This document shows, piece after piece, positions 33,490 to 44,150 of a stretch of DNA of 64,000 nt. This DNA comes from Adiantum capillus-veneris (Eukaryota; Streptophyta; Polypodiopsida; Polypodiales; Pteridaceae): contig CM043958.1 of the NCBI GenBank assembly GCA_014529385.2, forward strand, positions 143,304,734 through 143,368,733. Reading direction: 5' to 3'. Position 1 is the first letter of the stretch. Each line of letters begins with the position of its first letter. Under the pieces are notes generated by a model. It did not search any database. It saw only the letters and a program-made list of their open reading frames with translations, and was not told the DNA's origin. The translations under genes and the position numbers were made by a program.

Positions 33490-34078
33490 TCTCCTACTAG
33501 AGAAAGGGCCGATTCAACCTAGTCCTTCACCCAAGTGCTTCTAGTGCAGAAGAAGGATGGCTCTTGGCGCATGTGTATTGATTACCGTGCGTTGAATAAG
33601 AATACCATGAAGAACAGGTTTCCTATCCCAAGGATTGGTGATATTCTTGACTGACTAGAGGTTGCTGCAATTTTCAACAGGATAAGCCTTAAGAGTGGGT
33701 ACCATCCAATTCGTATCAGGCCAGAGGATGTGCACAAGACTGCGTTTAGGACGACATTTGGGCTGTATGAGTTCTTAGTGACGCCGTTCGGTCTTACAAA
33801 TCATCTTGCTACGTTCATTAGGATGATGGATCGAATCCTCCGCCCACATCAAAAGTTTGTTGGCACATTCTTTGATGACATGATAGTCTACTCAAAGAAT
33901 GAAGAGGAGCATAGGCGTCACTTGACCATTGTCTTCGAAGAGCTATGCAGTCACAGGTTGCTTGTTAACCTAAGAAAAGGGAGTTCTTCTTGAAAGAGAT
34001 TCACTTTCTTGGCCACATAGTGTCAAAGGATGGTGTCCGAATGGATCTTGGCAAGGTTGAAGCAATTAGGACAAGGCC
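33490..34078 (+). pseudogene. D reverse transcriptase core
   Basis: Motifs in order: [32 protein letters not shown], a damaged LxSGYH (SLKSGYHPI), then the open frame 33730-33993 with [15 protein letters not shown] and the catalytic FFDDMIVYS at about 33872. It ends at EAIRTRP where element B sits. Stops at about 33540 and 33652 and a frameshift at about 33985 make it non-functional. Confidence 0.85.
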
Positions 34079-35580
34079 TGTCAGGTGCAGCGGAAGTGTT
34101 TATGAATTTAGCTCGGATCTAGTACTCCGCACAAACACGAGGACACTTTACATCACTTGAAAGAACTGAACTGAACTGAACTGAAAGAAAGAGAGAGATG
34201 AGAGAGAAAAGAGATGACGGATCCTGGTACTCAAGATTTGGGTTCTCGTGTATCCGATGTCGATCTTCCTTCAAAGACATGGCAATGAAGATGGGATCGG
34301 TTAAGTCCATGGTCGGGATTCAAAGATTCTTTCAGGAGAAAAAAACTAGGAGATTGGGTTCTTGGGGTTCTTGAGTTCTTGAGGTTCTTGGTTCTTCTTG
34401 AATTCTTGATGGTTCTTCCCTTGAGTTTGCGAAGCCGAAGCACACACAGAGCTCTGATACAAATGTCAGGTGCAGTGGAAGTGTATATGGATTCGGTTTG
34501 GATCTAGTACTCCACATTGAAACGAGGGACACTTTACTTCACTCAAAAGAATTGAACTGAACTAAAAGAAAGAGAGAGACAATAGAGAGAAAAGAGACGA
34601 CACAAGGATGTCGGGTCCCAACCCTCAAGGGCCCCCTTGCTCTGTTGCCAGAGCAAGTATTTTCTTTATTCTTGCACAAAAGCTCAAACAATGACTGAAT
34701 GCTGAGATGCTAATGCTAATGGGTATTGATGCTGGGTACTGATACGGGGTACTACTGGTTCTATGTCGAAGTTGATGACAATGATGACGATGTCAACGAC
34801 GACGATGACGGTATCGATGACGACGATGACCGTATCGACGACGACGTCAAGATCTGAACTGCTAATTACTGAAAATTGGAAACGCTAGGTACTTCTGCTA
34901 GAGATCTGCAACTGCGGCGGTATTGCAGCGAGGCTGCAACCGCCAATGCATGCAAAGCTGAAATGCAAAAACGTTGGCTGATCTAGGCTGAATTTGCAAA
35001 GCGCTAGTGGCTGCTTTGGGCTGAAACAAAATCGCTAGGCTGATCTGCTACTGATGGTCGATGCGGCGAGGATCTGCAACCAGGAAGGGTGTGGTACGGC
35101 GAGGTTCAGGGCTGGTCTGAAAACGCTGGTTCTAAGGGCTGAAATCGCAGGTCTTCATGGGCTGAAAACGCTGGTCTCCATGCTGAGAAAACGCTGGGAT
35201 GTTGGCTATCTTCTTACACAGTTTGGTGCATCGCCACTTTCCCGGGTTCTCTGCCTTCTACAAGTGCTGGCCATGCTCCTTATATAGGTTGAACTGGCTG
35301 GGTCGAGCAAGCTACAAGAAGACTCCATGATTCCATTAAATTGCCCCCAAGTGTCACTTATTAATTAAGTGACTAAAATAAGAGGTGGTTCACGCGGCAC
35401 AAAATGCCTACATGGTAACATGCTGTACTGTGCAAGAGAGGATATGCAAGTGCGACCGGCCTGGGCATGCACGTCCTGCTAGAGGCTCACAAAGGTGCTA
35501 GGCTTAGTCTTAAGCTACTGGGTCATGCTAGACTGTGGCAGAACATGTCCACGTAGCGAAAGTGAAGTGCGCATGTGACA
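34079..35580 (-). mobile_element. Deleted LTR element B, related to A
   Basis: Perfect target duplication AGGCC (34074-34078, 35581-35585). On the minus strand it has a 5' LTR from 35580 to 34464 (1117 bp, ending ...CACCTGACA), a Met-tRNA primer site (TTTGTATCAGAGCTC) at about 34450-34463, about 240 bp of leader with AAGAACC words like those of A, and then only the last ~130 bp of the 3' LTR (34079-34209). Most of the interior and the first ~1 kb of the 3' LTR are gone. Without it D's frame joins RTRP to DLKTVHDV. Confidence 0.85.
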
Positions 35581-35585
35581 AGGCC

Positions 35586-36199
35586 AGATTTGAAGACTGT
35601 GCATGATGTCTGTAGCTTCTTGGGATTATGCTCTTACTAGGAAGGTTTATGAGGAACTTTGCGGAGATTGCTTCACCCCTTCATGCTTTGCAAAAGAAGA
35701 GGTAATGTTCAAGTGGACACAAAAAGAATTCAGCTTTTAATCTCTCAAAGGAAAAGATGACTTCGCATCCAGTAATTGTTTAACCAGTTTTCAAGAAGTC
35801 ATATATGGTCCAGTGTGATGCGTGTGGCAACAATATTGGGGCAGTGTTAGTACAAGATGGTCGGATAGTAGCTTATGAGAGTAGAATCTTGCAAGGGCCA
35901 GAAAAGAGTGCAAATCTATGAGAAAGAGCTACTGGTCGTGATTCATGCGCTTTCTAGCTGGAAGCACTACCTGTTAAGTGTTGATTTAGTTGTCTAGACA
36001 GACCATCCGACCTTGCGTAGTTCTTGACGCAATCAAAGTTATCCGAAAAGCACATGCGATGGGCAAACATTCTCTCTATGTTTCACTTTCAAATCAAGCT
36101 TGTTTTGGAGAGGCTTATTTGAAAACATGGGCACCACGCTCAAGTTTTCCTCCTCATTTCATCCACACTGATAAACAGTCAGAAGAGGCTAATTTTTTT
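35586..36199 (+). pseudogene. D RT end, RNase H and integrase stub
   Basis: DLKTVHDVCSFLGLCSY continues from RT. The RNase H motif MVQCDACGNNIGAVL lies at about 35807-35855, followed by AYESR and a shifted YEKELLVVIHALSSWKHYLL. MRWANILSMFHFQI then jumps directly to FSSSFHPHTDKQSEEAN, the end of the integrase core, so most of the integrase has been deleted. The sequence stops at the poly-T of the LINE. Confidence 0.75.
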
Positions 36200-36431
36200 T
36201 TGTCCCCCGTGAAAAAGATCCTTCTATTAGTTAATGAAAACTGCCCATAGGGCTACAACCACCTCCATAATAGAGGGCTACAACAATCAGGATGGGGAGA
36301 CTCTCCCAATGAAAAAATAGCATATGTACACTAAGGCTAAATCAAGAGATGGGAGGAGGGAAAAGCCACACTGGTGGACGGTAGTGCCATCTGAGCACAC
36401 CCTGGACCATGGTGAAAAAAGGCCCAGGACA
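36190..36431 (-). mobile_element. LINE 3' end with poly-A (minus strand)
   Basis: On the minus strand this segment ends in CAGTTTTCATTAACTAATAGAAGGATC and an A-rich tail (T run at 36190-36198 on the plus strand), as expected of a non-LTR retrotransposon. A near-identical tail (AAAGATCCTTC.ATTAGTTAAT) recurs at 55355-55380. It joins 42941 once G is removed. Confidence 0.65.
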
Positions 36432-36436
36432 CCAGA

Positions 36437-36992
36437 TGTAACAGACTTGGACACTCCAAGTCAAAAAAAATCAATCGCGACAGCACCAAATAACCACTTC
36501 AAAACAATTCACAGATCACAATAGATTTGCACTGGCCCGGTGGAGTTCCGTGCCTAGAGATATTGGCCCCAAAGACTGGCGCCCCTTTCCGTATTTCTTT
36601 TTATATTAATCAGTTCAAAGTACAAGAGAGTGGCTAGGGTTTCACTCTCAGACTCTGCGTCCAGATGCTCTGAGAAGTGAGGCCCTCACCACTAATTTAA
36701 AGGTTACAAGGGATGCCCAAAAGCAGAGCCCCAAAAGCTTTTAAAAATAAAAAGCATCAGTTCTCTCTCTCTCTCTTAGAGAGTCTCTTTAAAAAAAAAA
36801 AAAGCAAGTTCTCTCTCTTTCTCATGGCGTAGAGAAAAAGCAAGATTTGCGTCGCTCGTCATTAAAAAAAAAAAAAACCTCCGCGATTTCCGGAATTTAG
36901 GGTTTTTGGCAGAAATTAGGGTTTGCAGGAATTTTAGGGTTTCTAGCAAAAATTAGGGTTTCTGCTGTCTGCCACGTCATCACTTTGTGACA
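36437..36992 (-). repeat. 3' LTR of element G
   Basis: It is 556 bp and, read on the minus strand, runs from TGTCACAAAGTGATGACG to GTCTGTTACA. It carries four AAACCCTAA-type words (36895-36960) and only a short (CT)n at about 36762-36778. Confidence 0.9.
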
Positions 36993-37619
36993 TACCCCCC
37001 TCTTGAAAGCATTGTAATCGATCGCGATTACGCCTGCAAAACCGACGAAAGCCATAAACCGTCTTAGCAGACACTGACTGTTAGTACCTACGTACTAGGA
37101 ACACACATCTAGCACATGTACAAAATCGACAGTCACATCACACGACATCACAGGACATCACCAGACATCACATGACATTCAACATTCATTCGGATCTTAG
37201 ACTATGATTTATCGGCAATGTAGCTAGCAATCACATCTAGGTCCAATCGGGACCTCATCGATGTCCGATTGACTAACCCCTATTGCAACCATGTCTATTC
37301 GAGATCAATCAGACCAAAATGCTGTAGTCATTTCGGCTATCAGTTCCTGCACTCAAAAGAAGTCAAGAACAAATCAGTATCATTATCAGGAATTCCATTT
37401 CATAAAGTCATCCAGCAGAATACTATCAGCTCTCAGTATCCCTGAAGCTCAAAGAGACATCAGTGACTTTAGTATTAAAATCGAGGCATCTGTTGACAAA
37501 GGAGCGGAGTAACTCCCCTCTTGTGCATCCCACTGCACCAGATCTTCGGCCAAGCTGAGTTTCTGGGTTCCGTTTGGAGTAGACTATGCTAAACCAAAAC
37601 ATCGAGGTAAAGTTTCACA

Positions 37620-38020
37620 ATCCGAGGAGTATTTGCTAGGTCCTCCTCCTCCATCCACTTCGCATCAAATGTAGGAAAGTTCTTGAACTAAACCAAGAAC
37701 CGCCTTCGGACTTTACCTTTCTTCGTATCGTTATGTGCCAAAATCTGTTCAGGAACAAGGATCTCCTCGTTTTCTTCCACTTCGGGTTGCTCATCAGGCT
37801 CCCCATCATCAAGCACATCACCCTTAACAGGGTTCAAGAGACTCACATGCAATGCATTATGAATCCTCCAAGTATCTGGCAGTTTCAATCGGAAGGAGAC
37901 ATCATTTATCTTGTTAGTGATGTGGAAAGGTCCGTAGTATCGCATACTAAGCTTTGGAAAAAGCCTCTCCTTTCCCTTTATCTTTCGTAGGCGTGCCTTC
38001 TCAAAAGTAAGAGCACCCAA
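37620..38020 (-). pseudogene. G integrase C-terminus and chromodomain
   Basis: LTFEKARLRKIKGKERL, YYGPFHITNKINDVSFRL and HNALHVSLL are the standard post-integrase motifs. EILVPEQILAH, RRFLV and FKNFPTFDAKWMEEEDL form a chromodomain, with one stop (at about 37687) between RRFLV and FKNF. Confidence 0.8.
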
Positions 38021-38323
38021 TCATCCTCCTTCAATTTCAAGTCGCGACGATGGCGATCCGCTGCCTTTTTCTGTCGTTCTTGAGACTCCTGCAAAGTCTC
38101 GTGAACCTTGGCAAGAGCGTATCCAAATCTCGCGAATATTCATCCGCTTCAAATATCTAATCTTTCGTGCTCAGGAAGGATGGAACCTTCGCAGCACTTT
38201 CAACAATCTCACATGGCGTCTTCCTCGTCGAAGAGTGTATTGTGTTATTGTAGGCAAATTCCACCAAAGGTAAGTTCTTTTCCCATTGAGTCTTTTGATC
38301 CGAGATACAAGACTTCAATAAAT

Positions 38324-39047
38324 CTAAAATGAATTGGCAATCTCAAATTGCCCGTCAGTCTGCAAGTGGAACGATGACGAGAATTGCAACTGCGCGCCAA
38401 TGTTCTCCCAAATTGCCTTACAAAACAAACTCATAAATCTGGGGTCTCTGTCGGAGACAATCGTCTCAGACGTGCCATGTAATCGGAAAACCATCGTGAT
38501 CATTCTGTTTTCTTGGGAGATCAAAAATGAAATCCATTGCAATACTTTCCTAGGAGTGGGTGGGTATGGGTAAAGGCTGTAACAATCCCTGTGCCTTATG
38601 CCTGTCAAACTTGACCTTCTGGCATACCAAGCAACTGCGCACAAACTCTTCCACATCCTTTTTGAGTCTCGGCCCAAAGAAGTATCTCTCTACCCCCTTC
38701 ATGGTGGTAGCAATGCCGTGGTGACCAGTAAAAGGTGGACAGTGGCATTTAGTCATAACCTTATCCCTCAACGGCTGTGTAACGCACAACATAGTCTTTT
38801 TCATCAAGTAGCCTTCCCGAAGGGAGTATCCAGCTACTGTCTCCCCATCCCGTATCCGTGTGAAAATATCTGCAAAATCTGTATCTGTGGCATACTGATC
38901 GACCATATCCTCGAAGCTCCTATGATGTATCGTGGAAACAGCCAGAACCAACGGGTTTCGAGACAAAGCATCTGCCACCACATTCTTCTGTCCCTGCACA
39001 TGGACAATGTGGAAGTGGAACTGTGATAAGATGTTCGCCCACCGCAT
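38324..39047 (-). pseudogene. G integrase
   Basis: The finger (H...H...SCLVCQKVKFDRH) is intact in the frame 38550-39047. The first catalytic Asp region is damaged: after PLPIPTHS the frame shifts to WISFLISQENRMI, and a stretch between it and MVFRLHGTSE is missing. The second Asp (SDRDPRF) and the Glu (GQFEIANS) follow at about 38335-38460. Confidence 0.8.
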
Positions 39048-40117
39048 CTACTTTTCCGAAAGCTGCTTCTGTGACAAGAAGTAGCAAACTTTGATGGTCT
39101 GTAAAGACAGTAAAATCCGCTCCGAGTAGGTAATGCTTTAGAGCATGGATAACCGTCAAAAGCTCTTTCTCATAGATCTGTGCTGTCATCTCCGGCCTAG
39201 AGAACAAACGGCTCTCGTAAGCTATGACATGGCCCTTGCATCAAGACCGCACCCAGACTACGACCACAAGCATCACAATATACTTCAAATGACTTCTACA
39301 ACTCCGGCAAAGTCAAAATAGGTCTCGTAGTCAATTTCTCTTTCAATGTCCGAAAGGCAGTCACCTCTGTGGGTCCCCACGAAAAAGGTACTCCTTTTTG
39401 TGTCAAGGTATGCAAAGGGGAAGCAACCACTGCAAACTTTCGTATGAACCGCCTGTAGTATGAACACAGTCCCAAGAAGCTTCTAACTTCATGGACATTC
39501 CTCAAATCGGGCCAATCACGGATAGTCTCTATCTTGGCCAGGTCCATTTGCACTCCTGCTGCTGCTGACACAATGTGTCCCAAAAAGTGTATCTCTAGTA
39601 GGAAAAATTCACTTTTCTTTGCATTAATCACTAACGTGTGATCTCGTAATGCCTGAAAGACTTGGAGCAGATGATCTCTGTGTTCTGCCTCATTCTTGGA
39701 GAAAACAATGATGTCGTCAAATAAAGTGCCAACAAATAGCTTGTACTCTCGAAAAGTCCTGTCCATCATCCGGTTAAATGTCGCAGGAGCATTGGTTAAG
39801 CCAAAAGGCATCACCAAAAACTCAAATAACCCAAAAGTCGTCCGAAAAGCTGTCTTGTAGACATCTCCTGGCACTATCCTGATCTGATGATATCCACTCT
39901 TCAAGTCAATCCTGCTAGAGCACGAGGATCCTTGTAACCTGTCAAGTATATCATCGATCCTAAGAATCGGAAATCTGTTCTCGATGGTGATTTTGTTGAG
40001 AGCGCTATAATCGATGCACATTCTCCAAGATCCGTCTTTCTTCAAAACCAATAGCACTGGAGAGCAATACGATGAAGTACTAGGCTGGACAAGACCCTTT
40101 TCCAAGAGGTCTTTCAC
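38910..40117 (-). pseudogene. G reverse transcriptase and RNase H
   Basis: The frame 40117-39296 holds [28 protein letters not shown], the catalytic FDDIIVFS, and the connection FLGLCSYYRRF. RNase H follows in broken frames (YCDACGRSLGAVL at about 39270, then YEKELLTVIHAL at about 39170, EKQMRWANILSQFH at about 39040). RT is open over its whole core, RNase H is not. Confidence 0.85.
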
Positions 40118-40389
40118 CGGTTCATAATCTTTTCATTCTGTACTCGGCTCACACGATAAGGTGGCCGATTCGGTGGCGTGCTTCCAGGTATCAGATCAAT
40201 GGTTTGATCTTCAGGCCCTCTTAAAAGCAATCGGCATGAGTGTGGAGAAAAATCTTGGCGTTCTTTTGATCAGGTCAAAACATATTCAACCTTTATCCAG
40301 CGTTCAATTCTCTCCCAAAGAATGAGTAAGAAACTGAAGTTCATCAAGTACAATCTCTAAGCCCTTCATTTATCAAAGTCGCTTTCTCG

Positions 40390-40640
40390 GCCCGGTAGTC
40401 AACCACGGCGTAGTTCTTGTGGTACCAAGGGATCCTGAGTAGAACGTCACTCGCGTGCCCTGAACACCCCTGTCATTGCAAACAAAGTTTGCCAATGCTC
40501 GGTGTAATGGCAACATCCCATCTGGGTGCCAGTCGAACTACCTCTGCCTGTGGCGTCAGTCTGTCGGGCGTAATTCCAAATCGAGCCGCCGATTCCAAGT
40601 GAAAAGAAGTTGGCCTTGGCTCCTTCAAAAGAGCTTCTTG
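40390..40640 (-). pseudogene. G protease relic
   Basis: Pieces of the retropepsin remain: SFHLESAARFGITPDRL where the element C family has NFISLDTAERL, and SDVLLRIPWYHKNYAVVDY as the second motif. The DTGS active site is no longer legible. Confidence 0.55.
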
Positions 40641-42330
40641 ATCCTTCACTTTGCCCCAAAAGCGGCAAAGTTTGTACTTTCATTCATTAGATTCGGTGCA
40701 GGTCCCACGCCATGTGGTACCTGTTCTGCTTTTCTGTCTGCCTTTTCTGCCACATTCCTCAGCTGCTCTCGAACTCTTAGACCTGTCGTCGTCTTTATCA
40801 TTCTGTTCTTTCTGTGGCTTATTAGGGCACTTCGCGGAGATATGTCCTTGTTCCCCGCATCCAGAGCACTTCCCCTCTCTGATGAAGCGAGCTCTCTCCT
40901 CAGGAGTAAGCTTGGGTCGTGCATCATTTTTCTTTGGGTTGCTCTTTTTTCTTTCTACTTTCATTCCCAGAAGTCTGTTCGGCTCATTGTGTCATGGCCT
41001 CATCTTTGGGGTAGGTCAGACTGCCAGAGTGAATGGCAAAGCCCCGCTTCGCATGACTCATCAACTCCTGAATAGAAGCTGACTTCTGTTCCAAGCAGTG
41101 ATCTCGGATCTCTGTAGGTAGACCCAAGGTAACCGCTCAATCTGTTCTATGAACGAGATCTTCTTGAATGAAGAGGCAGGTAGAAAAGAGCTCCAGAAGC
41201 TTTCACAATAAGCATTGATTGTATCTTTCTTGGTCATCCGAAGATGGTTCCAAGCATCTTGTACATCTCGTTTATATTCTTGCGTCAACCAAGAAGAAAT
41301 AAAAAGCTTCTTAAATTTAAGCCATTTAACTGGTGCACTCTTGTTAAAAGAAGCGTGGACCACCAAGTACGAGGATTCCCCTTAAGGTAAGAGGTAGCTC
41401 TCCGAATCTTGGAGTGCTCTGAATGGCGTCCTCCCGCGAAAGCGATGTCAAACTGGTGTATAAAAGACAAAGCCTTTGAAGCATCTGAGTCTCCTGAAAA
41501 GTATCAAACTTGATCGAGTGGCCACCTTCCTTAAACTCTCGGACTTTCTTGCTTTTATCTTCGAGAAAGTCATACTGGTTGGCTTTGTAAAAATTCTTCT
41601 TGTTTGCATAAAACTTTCCGTCATCGGAATCTTGTCTGTAGACGAGTCCTCAGTGGAACTGTCAGTCTCTGGGCGAGATGTAGCCTTCTTTGCCTTTTTC
41701 TTGCCCTTTCCGAAGCTTTGTTTCTTGCTTCGCTTTTTACCTTTTCTGTCTTCTTCGCTCGAATCCGAGGAGCTAGAAGAACTATCAAAAGAAGAAGAAG
41801 AAGAAGAATTGGGTACTCCTTCAAATCGAACACGCTTCTTTTGTTTCTTTGCCTTGTCAAAAGTCGACTGACGACCCAAATAACCTGGAAAGTTAGTGCT
41901 TTTCTTCTGCTTTTTGCCGTGCTTTTTGGCTTTCTTTTGCGCGTCAAAAAGCTAAGCAATCCGTGCATCAACCACGTTCTCCAGTTCCTTCTCCGTATAT
42001 TTTCTTGGAGGTAGAAGGTTTCTTGAGAGCAGGTTTCGAGAGTGGTGTTGTGGTTCTCTGCCACTCCATCTGTACCTCTTCCAAAGAGGTCTGGTTCGTA
42101 TATTTTGCCATCTTCGGGTCCTTGGCAAAATTGAGCATCATCTTTGTTGCATCGCCGATCAACTGGCGACGCTCCATCTCTCGCCGCTCCGCCAAGGCGG
42201 GCCATACTCTGCCGGAATCTTCGTTGTGATCCCTGCCCGCATCTCCAGATGCAAAGGGAGTCGACTGATCATTGCCTGAAGCCATAGGTGCCACGGAAAA
42301 AAAATTCGGGGATCGGATTTCCCGTAGAAG
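40640..42330 (-). pseudogene. G gag
   Basis: The start is near 42330-42280 (MASGNDQSTPFASG). A helical segment (KDPKMAKYTNQTSLEEVQMEWQ), a Ser/Lys-rich linker (41700-41830), a capsid core (FIHQFDIAFAGG, KGNPRTWWSTL, FISSWLTQEYKRDVQDAW) and a CCHC knuckle CSGCGEQGHISAKC at about 40870-40825 follow. At least four frame changes break it. It is clearly related to gag of H. Confidence 0.8.
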
Positions 42331-42356
42331 AGAAATCGGCCGTGCTTTGATACCAC

Positions 42357-42680
42357 TGTAACAGACTTTGGACACTCCAAGTCAAAAAAAATCAATCGCG
42401 ACAGCACCAAATAACCACTTCAAAACAATTCACAGATCACAATAGATTTGCATTGGCCCGGCGGAGTTCCGTGCCTAGAGATATTGGTCCCAAAGACCGG
42501 TGCCCCTTTCGGTATTTCTTTTTATATTAATCAGTTCAAAGTACAAGAGAGTGGCTAGGGTTTCACTCTCAGACTCTGCGTCCAGATGCTCTGAGAAGTG
42601 AGGCCCTCACCACTAATTTAAAGGTTACAAGGGATGCCCAAAAGCAGAGCCCCAAAAGCTTTTAAAAATAAAAAGCATCA

Positions 42681-42743
<63 letters not shown>

Positions 42744-42935
42744 GAGTCTCTTTAAAAAAAAAAAAAGCAAGTTCTCTCTCTTTCTCATGGCGTAGAGAAA
42801 AAGCAAGATTTGCGTCGCTCGTCATTAAAAAAAAAAAAAACTCCGCGATTTTCAAAAATTAGGGTTTGCAGGAATTTTAGGGTTTTTGACAGAAATTAGG
42901 GTTTCTGCTATCCGCCACGTCATCACTTTGTGACA
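42357..42935 (-). repeat. 5' LTR of element G with expanded (CT)n
   Basis: It is 579 bp; the difference from the 3' LTR is mainly a (CT)n run of about 30 units at 42682-42741. The telomere-like TTAGGGTTT words occur three times at 42857-42905. Confidence 0.9.
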
Positions 42936-42940
42936 CCAGA

Positions 42941-44150
42941 GTCGAAGGAAAGCCTCTCTACGCTTCCGCATGCAGTCGGAGCTGCCCTAAAGTCTCTCAA
43001 ATTGTCCTTTGAGAGTATGGATCAACTCTAGCCAAAGATCCCGAACAGTTTCTGCTGGTGGTACAAGGCGAGGCTCGAAGATGCGGAAGCAGCGGGCCTG
43101 CCAGATGAACCAGAGTGTCAGACCGTTGATGTCCCAACACTCCTCTCTCTCAATGCACCACTCTTGTGGAGTAAGCTCTGTAGCAGGTTGGAGTGTAGGT
43201 CGACCCCCCTGCATCACTATCATCCTGCTGGTGGAGGATAGCTCAAACTGAAGTGCCGGGCCCGTGAGAGTGGACCAAGCAGCTGCCCCCCAAGTGTACT
43301 GCCGAGCTGTGGAAAGAGCTAGCATCAACCGAAGAACATGAAGCCACACCTGCTGTGCCAAAGGACAGTCCCAAAGATAGTGACGTTGACTCTCCACAAG
43401 ATGGTCACAAGCTGCACATGCGGCCGAGAGACCACTATGTACAAGCCAGCTCCCAACTGCTGTAGCTCGGTCTGCAACCAGCCACTGGAACAAAGTGACT
43501 CGCCTCGGTTGTCTGGAGTCCCACAACCTCTCCCAAAAAGTTGCCAAGAACTCAGCTGTGAGACACTCCTCCTGCCAATGAGGTGCTGCAGCAGGACGAG
43601 CCTCCCTTTGTGCTGCCAGTATGTGACGTCCCAATTGAACAGTGTGTTGGAAGAAAGGGACACCTGGATGGACTGCTGAGGAGAAAGGGTCCCTCCAAAG
43701 CCACTCTCTAGGATCCCACTGTACTCGTGCCAGTGGACAACTCTCCCAAATTCACAGCCTCCAGTGGCCAGTCTCAAGAGCTACTGGGTCGGGATCTATG
43801 ACACAAGTCCTCTCACAGATGCCCACCACTCGGATCCTTTGAAAACAGTACTCTGCCACCTGTGGGGCCTCAACTGCAACTCGGTGTAAGCGTCCCTCAC
43901 CGTGTATCTCGAAAAACAGGGAGGGTACAGTCTCTGAGCAAGCCCGAATTGAGATGAGAACCTCCAGTCGCGTGAAGGCTCCCATCCATCTGGGCGCTGT
44001 TGACTTGAGAGGTGTGAGCCACTCAGTTGGTACTGCCTCTGAGATTTCTGACACATGCTCTACACCCCTCTCATGCCCTGTAGCTGAATGCCCTAAAGCT
44101 CCTTTGACAAGCCTGAAAATTGTAGCCAGTCACCTAAAGTGCGTGCTGGG
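42941..44150 (-). pseudogene. LINE polyprotein C-terminal relic with zf-RVT domain
   Basis: The minus-strand frame 43634-42987 contains FWERLWDSRQPRRVTLFQWL and, about 40 residues on, CAACDHLVESQRHYLWDC, the C-x2-C...H-x4-C arrangement of the RT zinc-binding domain (PF13966) at the C-terminus of plant LINE ORF2. Upstream frames (WDPRERLWRDPFSSAV at about 43710; 44054-43752) continue the same region with shifts. RT and endonuclease are absent, as in a 5'-truncated copy. Its 3' end lies beyond G at 36190-36431. Confidence 0.75.

Larger units (their letters stand above)
15483..36199 (+). mobile_element. Old Ty3/gypsy element D, host of nested insertions
   Basis: D can be traced as pieces: an LTR start at 15483, gag to 16047, gag again at 23285-23764 and 30915-31600, protease at 31600-31837 and 32579-32670, RT at 32640-33018, 33490-34078 and 35586-35680, RNase H to about 36080, and an integrase stub to about 36190. 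Each gap is filled by another element whose removal rejoins D's reading frame. D has many stops and a deleted integrase core, and its 3' end was lost where a LINE inserted. Its LTR resembles that of the minus-strand element F at 46560-47013. Confidence 0.8.
36437..42935 (-). mobile_element. Ty3/gypsy chromovirus G (minus strand)
   Basis: Target duplication CCAGA is perfect (36432-36436, 42936-42940). LTRs are 36437-36992 (3') and 42357-42935 (5'); the primer site GTGGTATCAAAGC adjoins the 5' LTR at 42344-42356 and a polypurine tract (GAGGGGGGTA on the minus strand) adjoins the 3' LTR at about 36993. Gag, knuckle, protease, RT, RNase H, integrase and chromodomain occur in order but with several frameshifts and a deletion in the integrase. 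Confidence 0.9.
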
